NCBI GenBank assembly: GCA_035525055.1
Contig: DATLEZ010000178.1
Coordinates: forward strand, 1 to 45,833
Reading direction: 5' to 3'
From: DATEEG01 sp035525055
Lineage (GTDB): Bacteria > Actinomycetota > Acidimicrobiia > Spongiisociales > ZC4RG35
DNA length: 45,833 bases
Below, piece after piece: positions 31,774 to 40,198 of the stretch (positions within the stretch are counted from its first letter, which is position 1; each line of letters opens with the position of its first letter). A program made the translations under genes and the position numbers. The notes below the pieces were generated by a model. That model had not been told where the DNA came from and made no database searches. It saw nothing but the letters and a program-made list of their open reading frames with translations.

Positions 31774-33147
31774 TCAGTGCAGGCTTCGACCCGCCGCCGA
31801 CATCAATGTTTCCCCGACCGCCTCTGACAGGGTCGGATGAGCGTGAATGAACGCGGCGGCTTCGGAGGGATATGCCTCCCAGCCCACCGCATACATCAGT
31901 TCGTGAATCAGCTCGCCGGCCTGGGGGCCGACGACAGATGCACCGATGATCGCCCCGCCTTTCTCAGAGATCACTTTGACCGAGCCGCGGTTCTGACCAA
32001 TGATGATGGCGCGGCCGACGCCAGCCATGCCGTGGCTATGAACCTCAATGTCGCGACCCGTCTCCCGGGCCTGAGCCTCGGTCAATCCGACTTCGGCGAA
32101 CTCGGGATGGGTGTACGTAACCCTTGGAATTGCCAGATAGTCGACAGGTGCCGCCTTGCCGGTAGCGATGTGGGTGACTGCGGCGATTCCCTCGGCGAAT
32201 CCGACATGGGCCAGTTGGGGTGTGCCTGCCACGACATCACCCACGGCGTAAACACCGGCTCCGCCAGTCTGCATCGTCTTGAGATCCGTCTTGATGAAGC
32301 CTCTCTCGACCTCGATCCCTTGCACCGTTTCGAGGCCGATGTTCTCGGTGCGGGGACCCCGTCCCACAGCCACGAGAACGGAATCCACCTCGACCGACTC
32401 GCCGCCGAAGGGGACCACGATGCTCGCGGGTCCGTGGCGGGGGACCTCGACGGATTTGCCGAGGTGGAATTTGACGCCGCGGCGGGTCATCTCTCGTTCC
32501 AGCAGCTTGAGCGAGTCGGCGTCGCCGCCGGGAATAATCTGCGGAAGGAGCTCAATGACATGAACCTCGGTGCCGAGTTCGGCCAAGAGACTGGCGAACT
32601 CGCACCCGATGACGCCCCCACCGATGATCGCCACTCGATCCGGCTGGGCCGGCCAGTCGAGAGCATGATCGGAAGTGACAACCCGGTCGCCGTCGATTTC
32701 ATAGCCCGGAATCGTCCGGGCATAGCTGCCGGTAGCGACGATCACCTTTCCAGCCTCGAGCCGGGTCTCGCCTTCGGGTTGTTCGACCACGACCGACTTG
32801 GGTCCGTCCAATCGCCCCCGGCCTGTGACCACTTCGACCTTGCGCTGCTTGAGCAGACCTCCGAGCCCGCGGACGAGCGCCTCAACGGTCTGCGACTTGC
32901 GGGCCTTGGCGGCACCCCAGTCGATGGTCGGCTCGGAGGTCATTACTCCGTAATCAGACGCATGCCGCACAGTCGAGTACACCTCGGCAATGTGGAGCCA
33001 CTGTTTGGCGGGAATACACCCTCGTAGTAGGCAGGTCCCTCCGGGCCGCTCGTCGGACACCAGTGCAACCGACAGTCCATAATTGTGGGCGTACAGCGCG
33101 GCGGCGTAGCCACCCGGGCCCCCGCCAACTATCACGATGTCATGCAA
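31774..33147 (-). CDS. lpdA: Dihydrolipoyl dehydrogenase (E3)
   Basis: A 457-residue FAD disulfide oxidoreductase reoxidising dihydrolipoamide with NAD. FAD motif 'DIVIVGGGPGGYAAALYA'; redox cysteines in 'GGTCLLRGCIPAK'; NAD motif 'VAIIGGGVIGCEFAS'; 'VYAVGDVV'; and the dimer-interface 'HAHPTLSEAVGE' with the active-site His-Glu pair. The start appears to be TTG 33147 ('MHDIVIVGGG'); no in-frame ATG or GTG is closer. First gene of the E3-E2-LipBA operon, 16 bp before E2. Confidence 0.93.
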   Translation of the reverse strand: MHDIVIVGGGPGGYAAALYAHNYGLSVALVSDERPGGTCLLRGCIPAKQWLHIAEVYSTVRHASDYGVMTSEPTIDWGAAKARKSQTVEALVRGLGGLLKQRKVEVVTGRGRLDGPKSVVVEQPEGETRLEAGKVIVATGSYARTIPGYEIDGDRVVTSDHALDWPAQPDRVAIIGGGVIGCEFASLLAELGTEVHVIELLPQIIPGGDADSLKLLEREMTRRGVKFHLGKSVEVPRHGPASIVVPFGGESVEVDSVLVAVGRGPRTENIGLETVQGIEVERGFIKTDLKTMQTGGAGVYAVGDVVAGTPQLAHVGFAEGIAAVTHIATGKAAPVDYLAIPRVTYTHPEFAEVGLTEAQARETGRDIEVHSHGMAGVGRAIIIGQNRGSVKVISEKGGAIIGASVVGPQAGELIHELMYAVGWEAYPSEAAAFIHAHPTLSEAVGETLMSAAGRSLH

Positions 33148-33489
33148 GGTGTCCTACTCCCGTCGCGGCAGACGCCAGGGAGCCTAATTGCTCGGCCGCA
33201 TCAAGCCACCGCCGGGGTGCCGGGTCCCGATTGGGGCTGGTCGGCAGCACGTGACGTTCGAGCGTTCCCGTGATTGGCTCGCGGTCCACCGGTAATTCGA
33301 CGCACCGGTCGCGACAGGAGGAAGCGAGGCGCCAGACGCTGGGAGCGCTTGGGCCGAACGACGGCGAATTAGCCTCCCCGCAATGCCGACCCGTTGGCTA
33401 TTGATCGCCTCCGCTGTGACCGCCGTAATCATCGTGGTGGCCGGCTTCATCTGGTTTTTGCGGGTGTGGAGCTGATACCCGACGACGGT
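33148..33489. other. Intergenic region with one possible small membrane ORF
   Basis: The 342-bp gap separates lpdA (start) from the end of the GT2 gene. Apart from the 30-codon ORF at 33383-33475 I see no gene, repeat or clear promoter. The lpdA operon promoter should lie in 33150-33300 but no convincing -35/-10 pair is visible. Confidence 0.5.
33383..33475 (+). CDS. Possible 30-residue single-pass membrane peptide
   Basis: ATG 33383 to TGA 33473-33475 encodes 'MPTRWLLIASAVTAVIIVVA' followed by 'GFIWFLRVWS': basic start, one ~20-residue hydrophobic helix and an aromatic/basic end. The composition is like small membrane proteins, but there is no visible Shine-Dalgarno and the gene would be isolated in a divergent gap. 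It could be chance. Confidence 0.3.
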   Translation: MPTRWLLIASAVTAVIIVVAGFIWFLRVWS

Positions 33490-34350
33490 TCAGCGGTCTC
33501 GGCGCTGACGGGCCGCCTCCTGTTGTTCCCAAGTCCCACGTCCAACAAGGGTGGCGCCATGCCTCATCAGCTCTGACCCCGAGTAGCCACCTGCAGAAGC
33601 TTTGAGGACTACCCGCAAGGCGCGGGCTGCGGTCTTGCGCAACTTCCGGACCCGACGCGAGTCCGTCGTTCCATACCTTGCTCGGATAGCCCGGCCTTCG
33701 GCACCGCTGGCAGCGCGCAGCCTGGTGTTCTTCTGTTCCGGGTAGAACCTCATTCGCGACCAATTCCTGCGTACATGTCGGGGATTGGTGACATCGGCGA
33801 ATCTGATCCAGAGGTCGGCGTCCATCGCGAGGTCGAATTTGGCATCCAGCCCACCGACCTGTCGGTATAGGTCGCCACGCCAGAACGCGGACGGCTGGGG
33901 GATGTAGTTGTGGTCGTACATCCAAACGAACCGACTCCAACGATGCTCCCGCTTGGGCTTAAAGGGTCTTCCCTCGGCGTCGATCCAGGTGCTGTCGCCG
34001 TAAATGAACTGCACCTCGGGATGACCGTCGAAGAACTCGGCAACCTCGTAAAGGGTGTTGGGCTCGAACAGGTCATCGGAGTTGAGCCAGCACCAGATGT
34101 CACCCGTGGCACGGTTGAAACCCTTGATCAGCGCATCTGTTTGTCCGTCGTCCTGTTCGGAGACCCAATACGCCAATCGATCGCCGTAGCTCTTGATGAT
34201 GTCGACGCTCTCGTCGGTAGAGCCCCCATCGATGATGATGTGTTCGAGGTTTGGGTAGCCCGAGCCATGGATGCTCTGCATCGTCGCGTCGATGAACTGA
34301 GCCTGATTGAAAGACGGAGTTACGACCGAGATCTTTGGGTGAGCCTTCAC
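33490..34350 (-). CDS. GT2 glycosyltransferase, end of the nucleotide-sugar operon
   Basis: A 286-residue GT-A enzyme: 'ISVVTPSFNQAQFI', 'HIIIDGGSTDES', 'CWLNSDDLFEPN', 'MYDHNYIPQPSAFWRG', 'DLAMDADLWIRF'. It closely matches the GT2 at 21973 in the RiPP operon along its whole length, so one arose by duplication of the other. GTG 34350 ('VKAHPKISVVTPS') is preceded by 'gggtgggcgct'; GTG 34359 is possible, and a longer frame to 34470 overlaps the upstream gene. It is the last of nine minus-strand genes and would use a sugar made by them. Confidence 0.85.
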   Translation of the reverse strand: MKAHPKISVVTPSFNQAQFIDATMQSIHGSGYPNLEHIIIDGGSTDESVDIIKSYGDRLAYWVSEQDDGQTDALIKGFNRATGDIWCWLNSDDLFEPNTLYEVAEFFDGHPEVQFIYGDSTWIDAEGRPFKPKREHRWSRFVWMYDHNYIPQPSAFWRGDLYRQVGGLDAKFDLAMDADLWIRFADVTNPRHVRRNWSRMRFYPEQKNTRLRAASGAEGRAIRARYGTTDSRRVRKLRKTAARALRVVLKASAGGYSGSELMRHGATLVGRGTWEQQEAARQRRDR

Positions 34351-34396
34351 AGCGCCCACCCGACCATCGACAACCCGGTCGCTAACAACCGATGCT

Positions 34397-35686
34397 TCAA
34401 GCGAGTCCGAAGGTCTGATTCTGAATGGCCCGCAGCCGATCCACTTCGCGATCCGCCGGGAACTCGACATCGTCGAGGGTGATCATCTGATCGGCTGGCA
34501 CCGAGCGCCGCAGCCGGCAGCCGTCCGTCAGGCCCATCGGCAAGGCTCGCTGGCTACGAGCCACCGCGACATTGTCCACCATGCCGTAGCAGCTGAACCC
34601 GCCGATCCCATCCAGAATCGCCCCGGCTTCTAGATCGGTCTTGGCAAACGTCACGACCTCGGCCCTAGGCGCACCGCTCGGTGCGATGGCCGCGTCGCCG
34701 AACAGGACGGCCCGGGCCACACTCAGCGGTGCCTCCAGGTGCGTGAGGTGGAACGGGCGATAGAACACATAGAAGGGACCCTCCCCCATTTTGAAATACT
34801 GCATGTAGGCCCGCCGTTCCTTGTCGTCGTCGAATCCCACGACGAACGCCCCCGATCCGGGCTCCGCGCCGAGTACATAGTCGACAAGAGGAGTCTGCAA
34901 GAGCGCATCAAGGTCGAACAGCTCCAGTACCTCTTTGACATGTGCACACCTGTGCCCCGTCATCCCTCGCTTTGCGACCGAGAACCCGGTGGCATTGACG
35001 AGAACCGAAGCCTCCATGGACATTTTGGTGCCGTCGGCAAACGAGGTCACCATCTTCGGCCGTTGTCCGTGCTGGTTGGCAAACCCGAGCTGAGTTTCCG
35101 GATTGCGGTGCGGATCGTAAAAGCCTTTGACGTTGCCGGCCAGCACAGGCCGGTACCCGATGCTTCGGACAAAGCGCACCAGATTCATGGCGACGGCCGG
35201 TTCGTCGCCGTCGGCGTTGCTTATGACAACACCCGCCTTGTCAGCCATCACCTTCAAGATCGGGCCCACGGTCGCGTCCAGTTCGGCATTCACCAGGATC
35301 AAGTGCTTGTGCCCTTCGATGGCTGCTACTGCCGTGCGGGCACCGTATTCAACCTCACCGGTGGCTTCGAGAATCGCCTCGATCGAATTCGTGCGACAGA
35401 GCAGAACGGGGTCCGAAACGACCACCCGCTGACCCTTTTCCAGGGCTCGATCGACTTCAGCTTGTGACGAGGCCTGCACGACGCTGTCGCCTACTCCGCA
35501 TGCCTCAAAAACCTCGGATGCCCGATCAACGGTTCGGTTGGCAATGGCAACGACATCCATTCCGACCATCGACTCGATCATCTGCCTGGTCATGCCTTTG
35601 CCCATGTAGCCGGCGCCAACGAGTCCGACCCGGATCGGATTCCCATCCTTTTGTCGTTTGGCGAGCGCCGAATCGACGATGATCAC
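34397..35686 (-). CDS. Homoserine-dehydrogenase-like oxidoreductase with SAF domain
   Basis: A 429-residue NAD(P)-dependent oxidoreductase. The Rossmann domain starts 'IRVGLVGAGYMGKGMTRQM' (GxGxxG near residue 24), followed by 'ILVNAELDATVGP' and 'ISNADGDEP'. The C-terminal part (~330-425) has the SAF-like segment ('EAPLSVARAVLFGD', 'VTFAKTDLEAG', 'ILDGIGGFSCYGMVDN', 'LPMGLTDG'). This is the COG4091-type family, named after homoserine dehydrogenase but often found in sugar clusters, where it may act on a nucleotide sugar. GTG overlaps the previous stop (GTGA). The exact substrate is unknown. Confidence 0.8.
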   Translation of the reverse strand: MIIVDSALAKRQKDGNPIRVGLVGAGYMGKGMTRQMIESMVGMDVVAIANRTVDRASEVFEACGVGDSVVQASSQAEVDRALEKGQRVVVSDPVLLCRTNSIEAILEATGEVEYGARTAVAAIEGHKHLILVNAELDATVGPILKVMADKAGVVISNADGDEPAVAMNLVRFVRSIGYRPVLAGNVKGFYDPHRNPETQLGFANQHGQRPKMVTSFADGTKMSMEASVLVNATGFSVAKRGMTGHRCAHVKEVLELFDLDALLQTPLVDYVLGAEPGSGAFVVGFDDDKERRAYMQYFKMGEGPFYVFYRPFHLTHLEAPLSVARAVLFGDAAIAPSGAPRAEVVTFAKTDLEAGAILDGIGGFSCYGMVDNVAVARSQRALPMGLTDGCRLRRSVPADQMITLDDVEFPADREVDRLRAIQNQTFGLA

Positions 35687-36228
35687 GATGCCTCCGTTTC
35701 AACCTCGACTAGGGGCCAGTTGAGATCCTGATCCGACATTGGGCCAGGCGCCTGGGGCCACTCAATGCCGATCGCCGGGTCGTTCCACCTCGCCCCCGTG
35801 GCCGCAACGGCATCGTAGGGGCGACTGGTGAGATACCAAAGATCGGTGGCCGGGGCCAGAGTCTGATAGCCATGGGCGGTTCCGGGTGGCAGCAGGAGGG
35901 CACGCCGGTTGATCGAGGTCAACTCCACCCCGACCCATTTCAACCGGGTCGGGGATCCCTGCCGCAGATCGACCGCAACATCGAACAATCCCCCCGAACC
36001 ACACCACACGAGCTTCGCCTCGGCCGAAGTATCGCGCTGATAGTGAAGGCCCCTGATCGTGCCTTCTACGATCGAATTCCCGACGTTGCATTGAACCCAA
36101 TCGGCGGCGACGCCGGCTTCGGCGAAGTCGCTTTCGCTCCATAGCCGCGCAAATGACCCCCGATGATCGGCGATGGGGTCGAGATCGATGATGAACACGC
36201 CCTCGATGGCAGTTGGGGAGAATTTCAT
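35683..36228 (-). CDS. RmlC-like NDP-4-keto-sugar 3,5-epimerase
   Basis: A 181-residue cupin. 'GTIRGLHYQRD' carries the catalytic His, 'LLPPGTAHGYQTL' follows, and 'YLTSRPYDAVAATGARWNDP' matches the usual C-terminal part of dTDP-4-dehydrorhamnose 3,5-epimerases. It would epimerise a 4-keto-6-deoxy sugar; the matching dehydratase (RmlB or RfbG type) is not in the operon. ATG 36228 overlaps the previous stop (ATGA), and its own stop overlaps the next GTG. Confidence 0.85.
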   Translation of the reverse strand: MKFSPTAIEGVFIIDLDPIADHRGSFARLWSESDFAEAGVAADWVQCNVGNSIVEGTIRGLHYQRDTSAEAKLVWCGSGGLFDVAVDLRQGSPTRLKWVGVELTSINRRALLLPPGTAHGYQTLAPATDLWYLTSRPYDAVAATGARWNDPAIGIEWPQAPGPMSDQDLNWPLVEVETEAS

Positions 36229-37568
36229 CCATGCCGCCTTGGCAGTCCAATGCCCCGGTAGTTGGGGACCGCCTTCGGATCTAACATCCGGCGGCCATCG
36301 ACTACGAGAGGAGCCTCCTCGCGATAGGCGATCAGTTCGGGGATCTTCAGATACTCGGCCCAACGAGTGACGATCACCAGAACGTCAGCGATGGCGGCCA
36401 CCTCCGATAGGTCTTTGAGATGCTTGACCTGGTGCCTCAGCTCCACTGGAATCGACTCCGCCCCCACGACCGGGTCGTGTGTGATGACCTCGGCGCCTGC
36501 TTCCAACAACCGGGAAACAAGAGGAAAGGCGGGCGACTCCCTGACATCGTCAGTATCAGGCTTGAACGCCAAGCCCAGGACCGCAACCTTCGATTTGGAC
36601 AAGTCGGGTTGCGCCTCCAGCACAAGCTCGAGAAGACGCGCGGGCCGGTCAGTGTTGATTTCGAGCACTGATCGGAGGAGGCCGACTTCCACACCGTGAC
36701 GGGCTCCTTCGGCCGTCAATGCTGCGGTGTCCTTCGGGAGACAGCTCCCGCCAAACCCGCAGCCCGCCTCAAGGAAGGAGCCAATGGATGCAGTCTCACC
36801 ACCTCTGGTCAAATAGCGCGAGAGACGGACCCCACTCATCACTTCGGCTGCGTCGATGTCACCCATAGCTGAGCCCAAATCGGCGATCTGGTTGGAAAAT
36901 GAGATGAGGGTCGCCAGCAGAGTGTTGGACGCGTACTTGATCATCTCGGCCGTTCCCGATGAGGTGATGAGCACGGGGACCGATTCATCGACCTCGAAGA
37001 GGTCCGCCACTCTCCGGGCTGCCTCTTTATCGGTAGACCCGACCACGATCCGATCGGGATGGAGGAAGTCCTCGATGGCGGTGCCCTCGGTCAGAAACTC
37101 GGGATTCACAACCACGGCCAGTTCGTTGCCGACCGACCGCCCGGAGGCCTCCTCAATAGCCGGAATGACGGTCCTTTCGGTGGACCCGGGGACGACAGTG
37201 CTTTTGATCACGACGATGTGGGACTTGCCGGTCCGACCGAGAGTCCCTCCGACCTCCTTAACCGCGGCCCGCACTTGATCCAGATTGATCGTTCCATCGG
37301 GGCGACTGGGAGTACCAACGGCGACGAACGTGACATCGGTAGCGGCTACTGCATCCTCAAGAGAGCTGGTGGCATGGAGGTTCCTGCTGACGGTGCTCGC
37401 CACCAACTGGTCGAGTCCTGGCTCATGGAAAGGGACGACGCCGCGCCGGATGGCATCGACTCGTTCGACATCGACATCTACGCAGGTCACATCGTGGCCG
37501 AGCGACGCCAGACAGGCACCGGTCACGAGGCCGACGTAGCCGGTGCCGACGATCGATATCCGACTCAC
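36225..37568 (-). CDS. ugd: UDP-sugar (probably UDP-glucose) 6-dehydrogenase
   Basis: A 447-residue NAD-dependent dehydrogenase oxidising C6 of a UDP-sugar to the uronate. NAD motif 'ISIVGTGYVGLVTGACLA'; central 'EMIKYASNTLLA'; catalytic 'AGCGFGGSCLPKD' (Cys near residue 265); C-terminal 'LGLAFKPDTDDVRESPA'. The neighbouring SDR (37565) resembles UDP-glucuronate decarboxylases, supporting UDP-glucose as substrate and UDP-xylose as a possible product. GTG 37568 overlaps the SDR stop (GTGA). The frame is open further upstream but runs antisense-like over the SDR gene. Confidence 0.9.
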   Translation of the reverse strand: MSRISIVGTGYVGLVTGACLASLGHDVTCVDVDVERVDAIRRGVVPFHEPGLDQLVASTVSRNLHATSSLEDAVAATDVTFVAVGTPSRPDGTINLDQVRAAVKEVGGTLGRTGKSHIVVIKSTVVPGSTERTVIPAIEEASGRSVGNELAVVVNPEFLTEGTAIEDFLHPDRIVVGSTDKEAARRVADLFEVDESVPVLITSSGTAEMIKYASNTLLATLISFSNQIADLGSAMGDIDAAEVMSGVRLSRYLTRGGETASIGSFLEAGCGFGGSCLPKDTAALTAEGARHGVEVGLLRSVLEINTDRPARLLELVLEAQPDLSKSKVAVLGLAFKPDTDDVRESPAFPLVSRLLEAGAEVITHDPVVGAESIPVELRHQVKHLKDLSEVAAIADVLVIVTRWAEYLKIPELIAYREEAPLVVDGRRMLDPKAVPNYRGIGLPRRHG

Positions 37569-38686
37569 ACCCCAACTCCCGACCGATTTCCCGCGTACCA
37601 CTGCAAGGTCCTCCTGACGCCTTCTGCTAGCCCGACCGCCGGGTCGTAGCCGAGGTCGGTTCGAGCCTTGGTGAGGTCCGGGCACCTTCGGCCAGGATTG
37701 TCGATCAGATAATCGGCTTCTGAGCTCGGTTCTATGACCACTCGACCTCGATAGCCGAACAGCTCCTGACCAACCGCCACAACTTGGTCGGCCAGCTCCC
37801 GCATCGAGATCTCGGGGGCGTCGGTGCCGATGTTGTACGGCTCCCCGGGCTCGCCGGCAACGAGGACTTTGAAGTAGCCGACTACCGCGTCGGCCACATA
37901 ACAGAACGTCCGCGTGGGTGAGCCATCCGAGAACATGACTATGTCCCGGCTGTCGATAACTGCTCCGCAGAAATCGGCGATGACCCGGCCGTCGTTGATT
38001 TTCATCCCAGGTCCGTAGTTGTTGAACGGGCGCGCGATCGTGATGGGGAGGAGGTGCACACGAGCGAAATTCACAGCCAGCGTCTCGCCGTACCGCTTGG
38101 ATTCGTCGTAACAGGCCCGGGGGCCCGTACACGAGACATTGCCACGGTAAGTCTCCGGCGTGGGTATGGCCTGCGGAACCGGATCGCCGTAGATCTCGCT
38201 CGACGAATAGAAGAGAAAACCTTTCAACGGCGAACCCCCCTGCGCCCAAGCAATCGACGCATCAAGCAGTCGGCGCAATCCGCCCACATTGGCATCCATC
38301 GTCTCGATCGGGATCTGGCGATATAGGGCGGGGCTGGCGATGCCGGCAGCATGGATCACGTAATCGGCCGGACCCACCCCTGGAGGGACAGGAAGCGTGA
38401 TGTCATGAGTGATCAAGGCAAGGTCCCGGCGATCGCCCAGCGCCTCCAGCCAGGCCGGCGCACCGCGCCGGAAGTTGTCGACCAGAGTGACCGCGATCGG
38501 CTGTCTAGCACCATGGCGATTCCAGAACAGGATGGATTGGACGAGGTAGTAACCGAGAAACCCGGCCCCGCCGGTGATCAGCAGTCGCCCGCCTTCCATC
38601 TGCGGAAGCTCGGTAGCCAGAGAATCGACGATGTAGGCAAGGTCGGCGTCGCGTACTTCCTCGGCCGTCATTGCGGCCGCACTCAT
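37565..38686 (-). CDS. NAD-dependent epimerase/dehydratase, UDP-glucuronate decarboxylase-like
   Basis: A 373-residue extended SDR. Rossmann motif 'LLITGGAGFLGYYLV', 'YSSSEIYGD', active-site 'CYDESKRYGETL' (Tyr-x-x-x-Lys), 'RPFNNYGPGMKINDGRVI', and 'RTFCYVADAV'. 'GPRACYDESKRYGE' is the pattern of UDP-xylose synthases. It has ~40 extra N-terminal residues. ATG 38686 overlaps the PIG-L stop (ATGA). Together with ugd it would convert UDP-glucose to UDP-xylose or a related 4-keto pentose. Confidence 0.82.
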   Translation of the reverse strand: MSAAAMTAEEVRDADLAYIVDSLATELPQMEGGRLLITGGAGFLGYYLVQSILFWNRHGARQPIAVTLVDNFRRGAPAWLEALGDRRDLALITHDITLPVPPGVGPADYVIHAAGIASPALYRQIPIETMDANVGGLRRLLDASIAWAQGGSPLKGFLFYSSSEIYGDPVPQAIPTPETYRGNVSCTGPRACYDESKRYGETLAVNFARVHLLPITIARPFNNYGPGMKINDGRVIADFCGAVIDSRDIVMFSDGSPTRTFCYVADAVVGYFKVLVAGEPGEPYNIGTDAPEISMRELADQVVAVGQELFGYRGRVVIEPSSEADYLIDNPGRRCPDLTKARTDLGYDPAVGLAEGVRRTLQWYAGNRSGVGV

Positions 38687-39342
38687 GTGGGGGCCTCGCT
38701 CATTAGGCGCAGTTTCCGGCAATGGAACGCCTCCGCGTAGCCCGACCCAGACTGAGACTCCACTCCCCGCAACCGCATTAATGACCTGAAGGCTTCTGGG
38801 TCAAACCAACTGCGCTGGGATTGGCTGGGGAAGCCCTTCAGAATCAGGTCGATCTTGCGATCGACCAGTTCCGACGACAGATCGATGTAAGCGACCGGTC
38901 TTCCAAGGTCACCGTCCACTTTGAGTATCTCGTACTCAAGAGTGAGGTGGTTACGAAACGTGTTGCGGGTAAGTTCGGCTGCGGTTCGATGGTCCTGATG
39001 AGCATCCCCCTGCCATGGGCACAGGATCAGGTCCGGGCAGACCATCCTGCCGAGCCGATCGAAGTACTCCTTCAGCTCGGGCAAGTGGGGAAAGAAGCGC
39101 TCCTGAAACGACTCGACCACGACGTCGGCGGACACTCCGGACGCCAGAAAGCGCTCGGCGCTGTCCAAAGCCTCCTGGCGCCGTTCGTCTCTCGCTGCCA
39201 GCACCACCCATGTGATCCCGATAGAAGGGTTGAGGGCTATGAGCTTGAGGATCGTGCCCCCGCAGCCGATCTCAATGTCATCGCTGTGAGCGCCAATGGC
39301 AAGCAGCCGCTGGGGCCGAAACCCATCCTCGAAGGAAATCAT
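38683..39342 (-). CDS. PIG-L/LmbE family deacetylase
   Basis: A 219-residue zinc-dependent N-deacetylase of the LmbE superfamily. Metal motifs 'AIGAHSDDIEIGCGGT' (variant of AHPDD, with Ser for Pro) and 'GDAHQDHRTAAELT'. In polysaccharide clusters such enzymes remove acetyl from N-acetylated sugars or precursors. ATG 39342 starts four bases after the nucleotidyltransferase stop, and its own stop overlaps the SDR ATG. Confidence 0.88.
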   Translation of the reverse strand: MISFEDGFRPQRLLAIGAHSDDIEIGCGGTILKLIALNPSIGITWVVLAARDERRQEALDSAERFLASGVSADVVVESFQERFFPHLPELKEYFDRLGRMVCPDLILCPWQGDAHQDHRTAAELTRNTFRNHLTLEYEILKVDGDLGRPVAYIDLSSELVDRKIDLILKGFPSQSQRSWFDPEAFRSLMRLRGVESQSGSGYAEAFHCRKLRLMSEAPT

Positions 39343-39346
39343 CGAA

Positions 39347-40138
39347 TCACGCCTCGGTCGGCGAGCGCCGCCAGATTTCCCAGGGGGCGTTGCCCCCCTC
39401 GTAAAGACTGTCGAGCGCCTGCTTGTCCTTGAAGGTATCCATCGCCATCCAAAAGCCTCGATGTCGAAAAGCGATCAGTTCCCTCTGCGCCATCAATCGA
39501 GCGAACGGCTCGGCAACAAGATCCTCACCTCGTCGGAGGTGATCGAATATCCCTGATCTAAAGGCAAAGAATCCACCGTTGATCCAGAGATCTGACTGGG
39601 ACAGGGGCTCGATCCTCGTCACCGTCCCGTCGGCGTCGAGCTGAGCAACATGAAACGATTGGGTCGACTGGACTGCCAAGAACGAGGCCAGGCGGCCACT
39701 CTTTTCGAAATGCTCGAGGTACTCGGGAAGCCACAGGTCGGTGAGCCCATCGCTGTAGTTGGCTAAGAACATCTCCTCACCCTGGAGGTGTGGTTCGACC
39801 GCCTTTAGCCTCTCACCGATGGACGCATTTATGCCGGTATCGATGAAGGTGATCTTCCAGTCATCGATATCACTGGCCAGCAGGTGGACATCGCGCCCGC
39901 CCTGGCTAAGTACGAAGTCATTGGACATCGCCTCGTTGTAGTTGAGGAAGTAATCCTTGATGGCATCGGATTTGTAACCGAGGCAGAGGATGAACTCGTT
40001 GTGCCCGAAGTGGGCGAAGTACTTCATCACGTGCCACAGGATGGGGCGATGTCCTATCGGCACCATGGGCTTGGGGACCGCGTCGGAATACTCCCTCAGG
40101 CGAGTTCCCAGCCCGCCACAAAAAAGTACTACTTTCAT
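39347..40138 (-). CDS. rfbF: Sugar-1-phosphate nucleotidyltransferase (glucose-1-P cytidylyltransferase-like)
   Basis: A 263-residue enzyme activating a hexose-1-phosphate. Signature 'VVLFCGGLGTRLREYSDAVPKPMVPIG' (G-G-x-G-T-R-L plus P-K-P), 'LANYSDGLTDL', and 'INGGFFAFRSGI'. 'GTRLREYSDAVPKPM' and the overall length match glucose-1-phosphate cytidylyltransferases, so CDP-glucose is the likely product. A CDP-glucose 4,6-dehydratase is not seen nearby. ATG 40138. It follows a 60-bp gap that contains a 7-bp tandem repeat. Confidence 0.82.
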   Translation of the reverse strand: MKVVLFCGGLGTRLREYSDAVPKPMVPIGHRPILWHVMKYFAHFGHNEFILCLGYKSDAIKDYFLNYNEAMSNDFVLSQGGRDVHLLASDIDDWKITFIDTGINASIGERLKAVEPHLQGEEMFLANYSDGLTDLWLPEYLEHFEKSGRLASFLAVQSTQSFHVAQLDADGTVTRIEPLSQSDLWINGGFFAFRSGIFDHLRRGEDLVAEPFARLMAQRELIAFRHRGFWMAMDTFKDKQALDSLYEGGNAPWEIWRRSPTEA

Positions 40139-40175
40139 CGAGTTTCCTCACATCCTCTGTTATCTGACACTACTT

Positions 40176-40192
40176 GAGAGTCGAGAGTCGAC
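40176..40192 (+). repeat. Short heptanucleotide repeat (gagagtc)2
   Basis: Two units of gagagtc plus gac in the 60-bp gap between the FAD protein and rfbF. It is the shortest of the 7-bp arrays and could be chance on its own. Confidence 0.4.
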
Positions 40193-40198
40193 AATGGG

